A stretch of DNA of 46,029 bases from an uncultured Acidimicrobiales bacterium (GCA_937958015.1 CALGOA010000041.1:1-46029), one strand, 5' to 3'. Counted from the stretch's first letter, positions 25,187 through 33,667 are shown. Numbers and translations are program-made. Notes: a model not told the origin generated them from the sequence alone.

Positions 25187-26952
25187 GATGCGCTGCTTTC
25201 CTGAATGCGAGCCTGGGCGTCGCGCTGGGATGGATCGACGATCAGGTCGTCGTTGCTTCCGCCGGCGGGAACCATCGGGAAGACCTTCTCGGAGTTGACG
25301 CAGCGGAACTCGATCACGACCGGGCGATCGTTGATCTCGTTCGCCTTGGCGATGACCGCGTCAACCTCTTCGGGGCTCTCGACCCGGAAGGCCACACAAC
25401 CCATCGCTTCGGCCCACTTGACGTAGTCGGGCATGTCGTGGCTGAGATGGACCTCGCTGAGACGCTCTTCGTAGAACATGTCCTGCCACTGCTTAACCAT
25501 CCCGAGGTAGGCGTTGTTGAGCAGCGCCACCTTGATCGGAATCTTCTCCATGGCAGCCGTCACCAGTTCCTGGGCGGTCATCTGGAAACAGCCGTCGCCA
25601 TCGATGCTCCACACCGTGCGGTCGGGCATGCCGGCCTTGGCTCCGACGGCGGCAGGAATCGAGAATCCCATCGTGCCGAGACCACCGGAGTTAATCCAGG
25701 TGTAGGGATGATTGAACTCCCAATATTGGCTGGCGAACATCTGGTGCTGACCGACGCCGCTGGTCACGATCGTGTCCTTTGGCGCCAGATCACGAAGCCG
25801 TTCGATCACGTATTGGGGCTTGAGGAGCTCACCATCGGTCGACTGTTCGTAGGTGAGCGGGAAGGTCTCCTGCCAGCCGCTCAGCTTGGAGCGCCACGCC
25901 TGCAGGTCGGGCCGATCGTCGGGGTAACCGGCGGCCTTGAGCGAGGTGACCAACGCCTCGGTAGCGAGTCGACAGTCCGATGCGATGGCGACGTCGGCTT
26001 TGCGAACCTTGTCGTGTTCCGCGGGATCGATGTCGACGTGGATCACTTTGGCATCGGGTGCGAACCCGCCGAGTTTGCCGGTGATCCGGTCATCGAATCG
26101 GCTGCCGAGAGCGATCAGGAGGTCACTCTTCTGCATCGCGTTGACCGCGGTGTAGTTGCCGTGCATACCGGGCATCCCTAGGCAGAGTTCGTGCTCATCG
26201 GGGAATGCGCCCCGAGCCATCAGCGTGGTGACCACGGGAATTCCGGTCAGCTCGACCAGTTGCATCAACGCTTCAGCACCCCGAGCCTTGAGGACGCCAC
26301 CACCGACGTACAACACTGGTTGGCTGGCCTGGCTGATCAACTGGGCCGCTTCATCGACGAGCGTGAGATCGGGCTCGACCGAGGGCGAATAACCGGGCAG
26401 GTCGATGTGGGCGGTCTCGTAGTCGAAATCGAACCAGGCGTCGGGGTTGTTCTTGTCGACGATGTCCTTCGGGATGTCCACCAGAACCGGTCCGGGACGC
26501 CCGCTGGTGGCGATGTAGAACGCCGCCTTGATCGTGCCCGGTATGTCCTCGGCCCGGGTGACCAGGAAGTTGTGTTTGGTGACCGAGCGGGTGATTCCCG
26601 TGGTGTCACACTCCTGAAACGCATCGGTCCCGATCGCTGCCAGCGCCACCTGGCCGGTGATGCAGACCATCGGAACGCTGTCGAGCATCGCGTCCGCCAA
26701 CGGCGTCACCACATTCGTGGCGGCGGGACCACTGGTCACCATGCAGACGCCGGGCCGACCGGTGGCATGGGCGTAGCCCTCAGCCATGTGGCCTGCACCC
26801 TGCTCGTGCCGAACCAGCACGTGACGGACCGACGATTCGATGATCGGGTCGTACACGGGAAGGATCGCTCCACCGGGGTACCCGAATACCACTTCTACCC
26901 CCTCGGCTTCGAGGCTCTTGATGAGGGCTTGGGCTCCGTCCATTCGGGTCAT
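25183..26952 (-). CDS. ilvB: Acetolactate synthase large (catalytic) subunit
   Basis: Thiamine-diphosphate enzyme that joins two pyruvates, or pyruvate and 2-oxobutyrate, at the head of branched-chain synthesis. It has 589 residues. Catalytic Glu50 lies in RHEQGAGHMAEGY, after FGYPGGAILPVYD. The ThDP/Mg motif starts at GDGCFQMTAQELVTA and ends near NNAYLGM. FAD-binding central-domain motifs (FDDRITGK) are present. ATG 26952 is the family start. A leader peptide and attenuator hairpin precede it. Confidence 0.97.
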   Translation of the reverse strand: MTRMDGAQALIKSLEAEGVEVVFGYPGGAILPVYDPIIESSVRHVLVRHEQGAGHMAEGYAHATGRPGVCMVTSGPAATNVVTPLADAMLDSVPMVCITGQVALAAIGTDAFQECDTTGITRSVTKHNFLVTRAEDIPGTIKAAFYIATSGRPGPVLVDIPKDIVDKNNPDAWFDFDYETAHIDLPGYSPSVEPDLTLVDEAAQLISQASQPVLYVGGGVLKARGAEALMQLVELTGIPVVTTLMARGAFPDEHELCLGMPGMHGNYTAVNAMQKSDLLIALGSRFDDRITGKLGGFAPDAKVIHVDIDPAEHDKVRKADVAIASDCRLATEALVTSLKAAGYPDDRPDLQAWRSKLSGWQETFPLTYEQSTDGELLKPQYVIERLRDLAPKDTIVTSGVGQHQMFASQYWEFNHPYTWINSGGLGTMGFSIPAAVGAKAGMPDRTVWSIDGDGCFQMTAQELVTAAMEKIPIKVALLNNAYLGMVKQWQDMFYEERLSEVHLSHDMPDYVKWAEAMGCVAFRVESPEEVDAVIAKANEINDRPVVIEFRCVNSEKVFPMVPAGGSNDDLIVDPSQRDAQARIQESSAS

Positions 26953-27008
26953 TTTGATGATTCCTTGATTGCGATGTTTCGTTGGTTGGGTCGGCGGGTT
27001 TGAGAGCT

Positions 27009-27042
27009 GAAAAGCAAGAAAGCCTCCCCGGTTGGGAGGCTT
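27009..27042 (-). terminator. Transcription attenuator of the ilvB operon
   Basis: On the minus strand a perfect 9-bp stem AAGCCTCCC/GGGAGGCTT (27020-27042) with loop AACCG is followed by TCTTGCTTTT. This intrinsic terminator lies between the leader peptide and ilvB. A competing stem just after the leader stop (GCGC and GCTG pairing with CAGC and GCGC, about 27047-27075) could act as the pause or anti-terminator arm. Confidence 0.85.
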
Positions 27043-27071
27043 CGGCGCACGCTGGATATGGGCAGCGGGCG

Positions 27072-27119
27072 CTACACGAGTACTACTACAGAGATGACGA
27101 TGTCGGTGGTGAACTTCAT
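27072..27119 (-). CDS. ilvB operon leader peptide
   Basis: A 15-residue ORF reading MKFTTDIVISVVVLV. Eight of its last nine codons are Ile, Val or Leu, including three consecutive GTA codons, which are rare in GC-rich genomes. Stalling at these codons when branched-chain aminoacyl-tRNA is scarce would change folding of the downstream attenuator. Leader peptides of this kind control ilvB operons in Corynebacterium and Streptomyces. No clear ribosome site is seen before the ATG. The stop is 30 bases from the terminator stem. Confidence 0.85.
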   Translation of the reverse strand: MKFTTDIVISVVVLV

Positions 27120-27196
27120 CAGGGTTGAGTCAACCAGCGACAGCGAGGACATGCAACCCTTTTCGACATCTGGTTCGTCGAGTTGAGCACGGTCGG

Positions 27197-27967
27197 TCAA
27201 ACGATGGGTGGCGCCTCGGAGAATGCCGGCGAGTGGGCCGCCTCGAAGTCGCGGCGCACATCGATCTCGTCAGCCGACGACTCGGCCAGGTCCTCTGGAA
27301 AGTGGCCGATGAACCGCCAACCGGACGGGATCTCCTCGATCTCAAGACTTCCGCCGTGGGCCGCGACGATGCGGCGACCGAAATCAGCGGGATCCTCCTC
27401 ATCGGCGTCAACGGGCAGAACGGCCGATGGAGCAACGGTGCCGCCCGTAATCTCCAGCACCAGTCGGTCGCCCCGAGCTTCGATCCACAACTGGCTGACT
27501 CCGTAGCGGCGCTGGAGGTGGACCACACCCGAGTAGATCGCCGCTCGCACGAGAGCGGGATCGGCCAGAATCGGGCTGACCGTCTTGGTTTCGATATGTA
27601 GGTCGAGGCGCGGAACCAACTCTTCGGCCCATACCGAGCGCCGGTAGAGCCGCTGCACGGAACCGCCGAGTTGGGCCAGGACGGCGATCTGGTCGCGGCC
27701 CGCCTCCAATCGATGCAACGAGTCGTACAACTCGTCGACCTCCACACCATCGTCGCGGAGATCGTCAATCTCGAAGGCGAGCAGCATCAACTCCCGGCTG
27801 AGCTCGTGGTGGGTTGATCCCATCACCCGTTCCAGAATGCGTTCCCGGTCCTCAGCCCGCGTCCGCAGAACGTTGGCCGATTCCCTCGCTCGCACGTCGG
27901 CCAGGTGTTGAGAGGCTGCGGCCAGAACGAAACACAGAAAGGAGAGGGTGAACAATACGAAGGTCAT
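27197..27967 (-). CDS. Membrane-anchored protein with degenerate histidine-kinase-like core
   Basis: A 256-residue protein. One N-terminal hydrophobic helix (1-18), then a helical region (STHHELSRELMLLAFEIDDL, 51-70) that looks like a histidine-kinase dimerisation helix, and a C-terminal alpha/beta region ending in FGRRIVAAHGGSLEIEE, typical of the last part of a HATPase domain. The usual H-box Pro and a clear DxGxG are missing, so kinase activity is doubtful. Its start overlaps the stop of the upstream membrane protein by one base. No response regulator is next to it. I do not recognise a specific family. Confidence 0.6.
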   Translation of the reverse strand: MTFVLFTLSFLCFVLAAASQHLADVRARESANVLRTRAEDRERILERVMGSTHHELSRELMLLAFEIDDLRDDGVEVDELYDSLHRLEAGRDQIAVLAQLGGSVQRLYRRSVWAEELVPRLDLHIETKTVSPILADPALVRAAIYSGVVHLQRRYGVSQLWIEARGDRLVLEITGGTVAPSAVLPVDADEEDPADFGRRIVAAHGGSLEIEEIPSGWRFIGHFPEDLAESSADEIDVRRDFEAAHSPAFSEAPPIV

Positions 27968-28617
27968 CAATCGCCTCGACCGAAGAAGGGGTCGGTAATC
28001 ACGACCGGTCGTTGTGTGAATTTTCCGTCCATCGTTCGCGGAATGATCCAGAATCGCTCCGACGAGAGCGTTTCACTGGTCGCCCCAACGATGTCCACCT
28101 GCTGAACGAGCCGCCAGCGGGTGGGACGTGCGGCAGCTCGAACGGTGACCTCCACCGGCGTCAGCTTGGGATCGTTGTCGATGTTCAGACCCAACGGGAA
28201 GTTCTGAGCCCGACAACCGGCGGTGACTCCGGGGAACATCCCCTCGCTGAAGATGAACTCGGTGAGCTGCACCGTCGTGGCGGGATCCGTGGCCACAAGG
28301 CTGGCCTTGAACACCCCCTCAATATCGCGATCGAGAAGACGGAACGATGTGAGATGCAGCGTCTCCCCCATCCGCACCGCCGGGCTATAGAGGTTTCCCT
28401 CGGCGTCGGTGAACTCGGTGAGTTCGCCAATGACCGACGGGGTCGCGCCGCACTGGGCGGGGAGGTCTTCCACCGGTCGGGCTACTTCCATCGGCGCCCA
28501 TTCCGAGACCGACGGCAGCGATCGCAGTGATGCAACACCCGCAAAAGAGAAACCGATCGACAGGAAGATAAGGGTGAGCCGAACCGATTGGCTGACGAAG
28601 AGTGACCCGATGCCCAC
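27967..28617 (-). CDS. Membrane-anchored protein of unknown function
   Basis: A 216-residue protein with a single N-terminal membrane helix (about 12-30) and an outside domain of about 180 residues. Two Cys (QCGATPS and AGCRAQN) could form a disulfide. No family is recognised. The GTG at 28617 is chosen because a promoter-like pair TTGCGG-17-TAGAAC ends 7 nt before it; TTG at 28659 or GTG at 28656 are alternatives. It is translationally coupled to the kinase-like protein that follows, suggesting a sensor pair. Confidence 0.65.
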   Translation of the reverse strand: MGIGSLFVSQSVRLTLIFLSIGFSFAGVASLRSLPSVSEWAPMEVARPVEDLPAQCGATPSVIGELTEFTDAEGNLYSPAVRMGETLHLTSFRLLDRDIEGVFKASLVATDPATTVQLTEFIFSEGMFPGVTAGCRAQNFPLGLNIDNDPKLTPVEVTVRAAARPTRWRLVQQVDIVGATSETLSSERFWIIPRTMDGKFTQRPVVITDPFFGRGD

Positions 28618-28624
28618 GCTGCAT

Positions 28625-28653
28625 GTTCTAGCTTGTTGCTGCAGCTTCCGCAA
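28625..28653 (-). promoter_or_regulatory. Promoter of the membrane-protein pair
   Basis: On the minus strand TTGCGG (28648-28653), a 17-base spacer and TAGAAC (28625-28630), ending 7 nt before the GTG start. Transcription would start at or near the start codon. Confidence 0.5.
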
Positions 28654-28675
28654 CACCAAGCGGACCGGTTCCGAG

Positions 28676-28715
28676 CCACAAAAACCCAGTTGGGAGCCGC
28701 AAAGCGGCTCCCAAC
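28676..28715 (-). terminator. Intrinsic terminator of the alcohol dehydrogenase gene
   Basis: A perfect 12-bp stem GTTGGGAGCCGC/GCGGCTCCCAAC (28689-28715) with a 3-base loop, followed on the minus strand by TGGGTTTTTG. A second perfect 7-bp stem, GGGTTTC/GAAACCC with loop ACCG (28724-28741), sits between it and the gene's stop. Confidence 0.85.
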
Positions 28716-28791
28716 AGCGGAAAGGGTTTCACCGGAAACCCCAAGGTCGATCGAAACCGACAATTATCGGCTCCGGCTCGATTGAGGACCC

Positions 28792-29907
28792 TCAGTACAC
28801 GATGACACCGCGGATGTTCTTGCCGGCATGCATGTCCTCGTACCCCTGGGTTACCTCGTCGAGGGTGTAGGTCTTGGTGATCAGTTCGTCCAGCTTCAAC
28901 TGTCCGTTCTGATACATGCTGACCATCCTCGGAATATCCCGGAACATCGCCGACTCGCCGAACAACGAACCCTGAATCCGCTTCTGGAACAGCGTCAGCT
29001 CACCGGCGGGGACGGTCACGGTCGAGGTGGCGATGTTGCCAAGACCCGTCACGACCACCGTTCCGGCTTTGCGAATCGAGGTAAACGCCTCGGCCACGTG
29101 GTGATCCTCGAGTACACCCACCGTCACGATGGCCGAATCGGCCCCCTGACCGTTGGTGAGTCCCTGCGCATATTCGGTGGCGTCGGCCATGTTGTCGAAC
29201 GACTTGGTGGCACCGACCGACTCTGCGACCTCCCGCTTGAAGGCGACGGGGTCGACTGCGATCACGTTGGTTGCCCCAGCTGTTGCCGCACCTTGGACTG
29301 CGTTGATACCGATACCACCGATGCCCATCACGATCACGGTGTCGCCGGGACCAACGTTGGCACTGTTGACGGCCGAACCAAATCCGGTGCCGACGCCGCA
29401 GCCGATCAGACACGCCTTATCCAGCGGGACGTCCTTGTCGACCTTGACACACGAGTCGGCCGACACGACCGTCGTTTCGCAGAACGTGGAAATTCCACAC
29501 ATTTGTCCTGCGTCCTGTCCGTTGATCTTGGCCCGGAAGGTGCCGTCCTGGCGACTGCCGACCAGGAGCGTTGCGCCCAGGTTGCAGAGGTTCTGCATAC
29601 CCATGGCGCAGAACTCACACTTGCCACACGAGGGCAGGAATGACATGACGACGTGGTCGCCCTCCTCCCATCCGGGCGTGCCCGGCCCAACCTTCTCGAC
29701 GATTCCCGCACCCTCATGGCCACCGATCATCGGATAGATGCCCACCGGGATGTCCTCGGTTGCGATGTGATCGTCGGAGTGGCACATTCCCGACGCCACC
29801 ATCTTGATCTGCAACTCACCGGGCCCGGGGTCCTCGAACTCGATATCGACAACTTCGTACTGGCCTGGTGCCGACAGCACCGCTGCACCGCGTGTTGTGA
29901 ATCCCAC
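28792..29907 (-). CDS. NDMA-dependent (mycofactocin-type) alcohol dehydrogenase
   Basis: A zinc-dependent MDR alcohol dehydrogenase of 371 residues. The catalytic zinc region is GMCHSDDH and GGHEGAGIVEKVG, the structural zinc Cys are in PSCGKCEFCAMGMQNLC, and the nucleotide fold is VIVMGIGGIGINAVQGA. The sequence matches the actinobacterial NDMA-dependent group, whose nicotinamide stays bound and is re-oxidised through mycofactocin; that link is family knowledge. The start is GTG 29907, set by AAGGAGA 5 nt upstream. Confidence 0.88.
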   Translation of the reverse strand: MGFTTRGAAVLSAPGQYEVVDIEFEDPGPGELQIKMVASGMCHSDDHIATEDIPVGIYPMIGGHEGAGIVEKVGPGTPGWEEGDHVVMSFLPSCGKCEFCAMGMQNLCNLGATLLVGSRQDGTFRAKINGQDAGQMCGISTFCETTVVSADSCVKVDKDVPLDKACLIGCGVGTGFGSAVNSANVGPGDTVIVMGIGGIGINAVQGAATAGATNVIAVDPVAFKREVAESVGATKSFDNMADATEYAQGLTNGQGADSAIVTVGVLEDHHVAEAFTSIRKAGTVVVTGLGNIATSTVTVPAGELTLFQKRIQGSLFGESAMFRDIPRMVSMYQNGQLKLDELITKTYTLDEVTQGYEDMHAGKNIRGVIVY

Positions 29908-29998
29908 TTCAGTCTCCTTTTTTGGCCACTCAGGCCATGAGCCGTGCGCGTCCACCGTCGTGGCGGACGTCACACTAACCCTAGTCAGACCAACTCCG

Positions 29999-30018
29999 CC
30001 TGTGCCAAACGGCACAGG
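29999..30018 (-). promoter_or_regulatory. Palindrome upstream of the alcohol dehydrogenase
   Basis: Perfect 8-bp arms CCTGTGCC/GGCACAGG with loop AAAC, about 90 bases before the start codon. It could be an operator or part of the neighbouring terminator region. Confidence 0.35.
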
Positions 30019-30030
30019 TGGATATCGCGG

Positions 30031-30068
30031 CAAAAACCGGACGGCCGGTGCGCTGCACCGGCCGTCTG
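30031..30068 (-). terminator. Intrinsic terminator of the ArfA-like gene
   Basis: ACGGCCGGTG/CACCGGCCGT with loop CGCTG, extended by three further pairs including one G-T. On the minus strand it is followed by GGTTTTTG. Confidence 0.85.
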
Positions 30069-30116
30069 AAGATGATTCTGGAGCGGCAAGCCGCTCGGTT
30101 CGGCGGGAGCTACCCG

Positions 30117-31220
30117 CTAGTTCAGGGTGGTGAACTCGATTCGACGGTTGGCCTGGCGAGCCTCGACCTTGTCAGGCGTGTCACCCTTGTCGTCGGGGAA
30201 CTTCAACTGCGACTCGCCGTACCCCACCGCGGAAAGCTGGTTGGACACGCCACCGTCACGAAGTGCTGCGAGGACGGCCTCGGCTCGGGTCTGGCTCAGC
30301 ACACGGTTCGCCTCGTCGGGGCCGAGGGAATCGGTGTGGCCACCAATCTCAACGTTCGCATCAGGGAACAGGTTCAGAATCCGGATGGCCTCGTCGATCG
30401 TGGACTGAGACTCGGGCAGGATGATCGCAGTGCTGCTCTGGAACAGGATCGGCTCCAGCTCGAGGATGGCGTTGATCTCCTCGGAGGCATCGGCCTCGAT
30501 CGCCAGTTGGTCATCGGCTTCGGAGAACCCGGACAGACCCGCGATCCCGCTCTGCAGCGCACCGCCGAGAGTGGAGTTGGTGACCGAGCCGCTGAGTGTC
30601 ACGGTGGCAGGGTCGGCGCCCTCGAGCACCTCGAGCCCATCGGTGATCTGGTCGGCGCTGTAGTTCTCCGCAGCCAGATCTCGCAGGGCTTGAGCCGCCG
30701 CTTCGGAGGGGACCGTTCCTCGCAGAACGATCTGCTCATCGCTGGCTTCGACGTCGGCGGCAGCGGCTCCCACCTCGACCTCGGCGACGGTCAGTCGGTC
30801 GATGACCTCATCGACATTCGGTTGTCCTTGGATCAGGCTGAGCACCGAGGCGCGCGCAGCCTCGTCAGCCACTTCGCCCGTGGCGGTCACCACGTTGCCG
30901 TCCGCCGACAGTTCGAGTCCCTCGAAACCTTCGTTGTTGAGCAGGCTGGCAATTGCGGGCAGGTCGGGCCCAGAAACCTCGGGCTCTGGTTCAGGCTCGG
31001 TGACCGGTGGCGTTTCGATCACCTTGTCAGTGGACACCTCGGCCGGGGAGCCGAACCCGAAGAACACAAAGAGGGCGGCGAGGATTGCAGCAAGTACCGC
31101 CACGCCAGCCATGGCCCCGAAGGCCACATCACCTTCATCGGCTAGCGGGGTTGCCATCGCGGCCCGCCGTCGCTGCTTTCGCAGTTCGACCTCTTCGGCT
31201 GTTAGTTCAGTTTCTGCCAT
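30117..31220 (-). CDS. ArfA/OmpATb-like protein: membrane helix, BON-like repeats, OmpA peptidoglycan-binding domain
   Basis: A 367-residue envelope protein. A short cytoplasmic tail (1-33), one membrane helix (about 34-57), a Pro/Glu linker, then three BON-like repeats (about 84-145, 155-200, 205-243) and a C-terminal OmpA-type domain (about 255-367). The latter holds IGGHTDSLG with D297 and the later Arg R311 that bind diaminopimelate in this family. The layout matches mycobacterial ArfA, which anchors in the membrane and contacts peptidoglycan. ATG 31220 is chosen; the longer frame is antisense to aroQ. Confidence 0.85.
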   Translation of the reverse strand: MAETELTAEEVELRKQRRRAAMATPLADEGDVAFGAMAGVAVLAAILAALFVFFGFGSPAEVSTDKVIETPPVTEPEPEPEVSGPDLPAIASLLNNEGFEGLELSADGNVVTATGEVADEAARASVLSLIQGQPNVDEVIDRLTVAEVEVGAAAADVEASDEQIVLRGTVPSEAAAQALRDLAAENYSADQITDGLEVLEGADPATVTLSGSVTNSTLGGALQSGIAGLSGFSEADDQLAIEADASEEINAILELEPILFQSSTAIILPESQSTIDEAIRILNLFPDANVEIGGHTDSLGPDEANRVLSQTRAEAVLAALRDGGVSNQLSAVGYGESQLKFPDDKGDTPDKVEARQANRRIEFTTLN

Positions 31221-31265
31221 TGCCCCAATCCCAGATATCTCGGGCCTACGAAAAGACTTCGCCAC

Positions 31266-31271
31266 TATGTT
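31266..31271 (+). promoter_or_regulatory. -10 box, leaderless aroQ
   Basis: TATGTT, 8 nt before the ATG at 31280. Confidence 0.4.
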
Positions 31272-31279
31272 AGGGCCTA

Positions 31280-31735
31280 ATGACTGAGACACTGCCCGTT
31301 CCCCCTGTTCGCGTGCTTGTTTTGAACGGACCCAACCTGAACCTGCTCGGAAAGCGCGAACCCGAGGTCTACGGCACAACCAGCCTGGACGAACTGATGG
31401 ACGAACTGGTCCTGTACGGAAGCGCCGAGGGGGCCGAGATCCGCGCCGCCCAGTCCAACAGCGAAGGCGCAATCGTGGACCTTCTTCATGCGTCCCAAGA
31501 GTGGGCCACGGGCGTGATCATCAACGCCGGGGCCTATAGCCACACCAGCATCGCCATCCGGGACGCCATCAGCAGTATCGATATTCCGGTGATTGAGGTG
31601 CACATATCGAACGTGGCCGCTCGTGAGGAGTTTCGCCACCAATCGATGCTGAGCGGCGTGTGCCAGGGTGTGTTGTTCGGCTTCGGCCACAAGGGTTACA
31701 AACTCGCCGTGCAGTCATTTCTGCTGACTTCCTGA
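31280..31735 (+). CDS. aroQ: 3-dehydroquinate dehydratase, type II
   Basis: Third step of the shikimate pathway: dehydrates 3-dehydroquinate. At 151 residues it has the type II length. NGPNLNLLGKREPEVYG (about 16-32) carries the catalytic Arg26 and Tyr31. INAGAYSHTSIAIRDA and EVHISNVAAREEFRH complete the active site. It is divergent from the ArfA-like gene with only 59 bases between. The other aro genes are not in the window. Confidence 0.96.
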   Translation: MTETLPVPPVRVLVLNGPNLNLLGKREPEVYGTTSLDELMDELVLYGSAEGAEIRAAQSNSEGAIVDLLHASQEWATGVIINAGAYSHTSIAIRDAISSIDIPVIEVHISNVAAREEFRHQSMLSGVCQGVLFGFGHKGYKLAVQSFLLTS

Positions 31736-31840
31736 GACCCACGAAAGGCTTGCGGGGCGCAGAATGACCTAACGCTGGAGGGGATTTCGCCCACCGCCGC
31801 CAGCTCAAGAAACAACAAGCATGATGCCGAAGATCATCGT

Positions 31841-33646
31841 GTGAGCGGGCCCACCAAAGGCGCAGATGAGCGGGTTGAACGCTCGTGGGCTGCCTCGCCG
31901 AAGACGGCGCTAGCAGTCCGCGTCGCAATCTTCGTAATGCCGCTCGTTGCCGCTTGGCTGGTGTTGCAGACGATCGGGCCGTGGCTGATCCGACCAGAGA
32001 TTCGTTTCGGCACGTTGATCTGGATCGTCCAGGGCGCGGCCATCAGCGCCGTGACTGCGGTCGCAGTCGACCGGGTGATGGTGAGATTCCTCCCCCTCGC
32101 AACCCTGATGGGGTTCTCGTTGACGTTCCCCGACCGGGCACCGTCGCGATTCGGGGTGGCACTGAAGTCCGGATCGATGAAGCAGTTGGAGAAGCGGATC
32201 GACGAGCTTCGCCGTGATGGCCTCAGCCGAGACGTCGATCAGGCCGCCCGCGAGGCGATGGAACTTGTCACGATGTTGTCGCGGCATGACCGGCTCACCC
32301 GAGGCCACACCGAACGTGTCCGAGCCTTCAGCGATCTGATCGCCGCCGAGATGGGTCTGGACGACGATCAACGAAACAAGCTCGCATGGGGTGCTCTGCT
32401 TCACGACATCGGCAAGATCACCGTTCCCTCTGAAATCCTGAACAAGAACGGTCGGCCCAGCGATGACGAGTGGCGCATCCTTCAGAACCACCCGGCCGCG
32501 GGTGAAGCCTTCGTCGAACCGCTTGCTGCCTGGTTGGGCGAGTTCCGACTGGCCACGTCCCAGCACCACGAAAAGTGGGACGGATCCGGATACCCGCGTG
32601 GACTTCAGGGCACGGAGATCTCCCTTGCCGGTCGCATCGTTGCGGTAGCCGACGCCTACGACGTGATCACGTCGAAGCGTTCGTACAAGTCACCGATGTC
32701 CGTCGAGGCTGCCCGAGCCGAGATGATTAGATGCAGCGGCTCGCAGTTTGATCCCGCCGTGGTTCGTGCGCTGCTCAGTGCGTCGATGGGCAAACGACGC
32801 AACGCCGGGCCACTCGCATGGCTTCTCGAGCTACCTGCGATCGCCAGAACCGCAACGACCGTCGCATCGATACCTGCCGCCGCCGTGGTCACCGCCGCAG
32901 TTGCGACCGGAGCTCTCACCACACCATCCACAACGCTCAAGCCTGTCGACGCCCTCAGCTTCCCTGAATCCGAGATCACCACCACTACCCAGGCCGACGA
33001 CGTTGGGCCGACAACGACGACCGCCCAATCGATCGGATCCACGTCAACGCCCTCGAACGGAGCGGCGCCTGAAGTCACCGTTACCGCCGTGCCGACCACC
33101 ACCGTGCCGGCGTCAACAAGTTCAACCGAGCCCGCGGAAACGACCGAGGCCGGGCCCACCACCTCAACGCCTCCGACCACCACGCCTTCGCCAACCCTGC
33201 CAACGTCACTGCCGGAGATGACTCTGCTTCCAACCACCATGCCATCGACCACCATGCCTCCGACGACCGTGCCACCGGCCACGATGCCGCCGACGACCCT
33301 CCGCACGACCACCTCGCAGGCGACCACCACCACGACTCAGCCAACCACGACGACCCAACCCAAGATCCCGGTCAACGCCCGCGATGACGCCGCCTCGGTC
33401 CTTATCGTTGGGTCGGTACTGATCGACGTTCTGGACAACGACATCGAGGGTTCGGGTCCCATCGATCCAAACACGATCTCGATAGTGGACCAGCCCCTCA
33501 ACGGCTCGGTGGCGATCGAAGGCGACCAGATTCGTTATCGGCCCACAACCGTGCTGGGGGCAGATCGATTCGTCTACGAGATCTGCGACACGAACGACCT
33601 CTGCGATTCAGCAGAAGTCACCGTGACCGTGCTGTCGCTCTTCTGA
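31841..33646 (+). CDS. HD-GYP phosphodiesterase with a membrane-crossing C-terminal extension
   Basis: A 601-residue protein. Two membrane helices (about 24-45 and 55-80) precede a complete HD-GYP domain (about 135-320): H156, H188-D189 (LLHDIGKI), HHEKWDGSGYPRGL (242-255), so c-di-GMP hydrolysis is plausible. Then comes a third hydrophobic helix (about 341-360), a Thr/Pro-rich stalk (about 372-500) and a C-terminal Ig-like Big_9/cadherin-like domain (DVLDNDIEGSG). The catalytic part should be cytoplasmic and the C-terminus outside. The start is a GTG. Confidence 0.85.
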   Translation: MSGPTKGADERVERSWAASPKTALAVRVAIFVMPLVAAWLVLQTIGPWLIRPEIRFGTLIWIVQGAAISAVTAVAVDRVMVRFLPLATLMGFSLTFPDRAPSRFGVALKSGSMKQLEKRIDELRRDGLSRDVDQAAREAMELVTMLSRHDRLTRGHTERVRAFSDLIAAEMGLDDDQRNKLAWGALLHDIGKITVPSEILNKNGRPSDDEWRILQNHPAAGEAFVEPLAAWLGEFRLATSQHHEKWDGSGYPRGLQGTEISLAGRIVAVADAYDVITSKRSYKSPMSVEAARAEMIRCSGSQFDPAVVRALLSASMGKRRNAGPLAWLLELPAIARTATTVASIPAAAVVTAAVATGALTTPSTTLKPVDALSFPESEITTTTQADDVGPTTTTAQSIGSTSTPSNGAAPEVTVTAVPTTTVPASTSSTEPAETTEAGPTTSTPPTTTPSPTLPTSLPEMTLLPTTMPSTTMPPTTVPPATMPPTTLRTTTSQATTTTTQPTTTTQPKIPVNARDDAASVLIVGSVLIDVLDNDIEGSGPIDPNTISIVDQPLNGSVAIEGDQIRYRPTTVLGADRFVYEICDTNDLCDSAEVTVTVLSLF

Positions 33647-33667
33647 GGCGCCTGTCTCCTCTGGCGC

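Noticed and set aside
32960-33370. Short repeated ACCACC/ACGACC units that could look like a repeat array
   Set aside because: They encode the Thr/Pro-rich stalk of the HD-GYP protein; units are irregular and there are no spacers.
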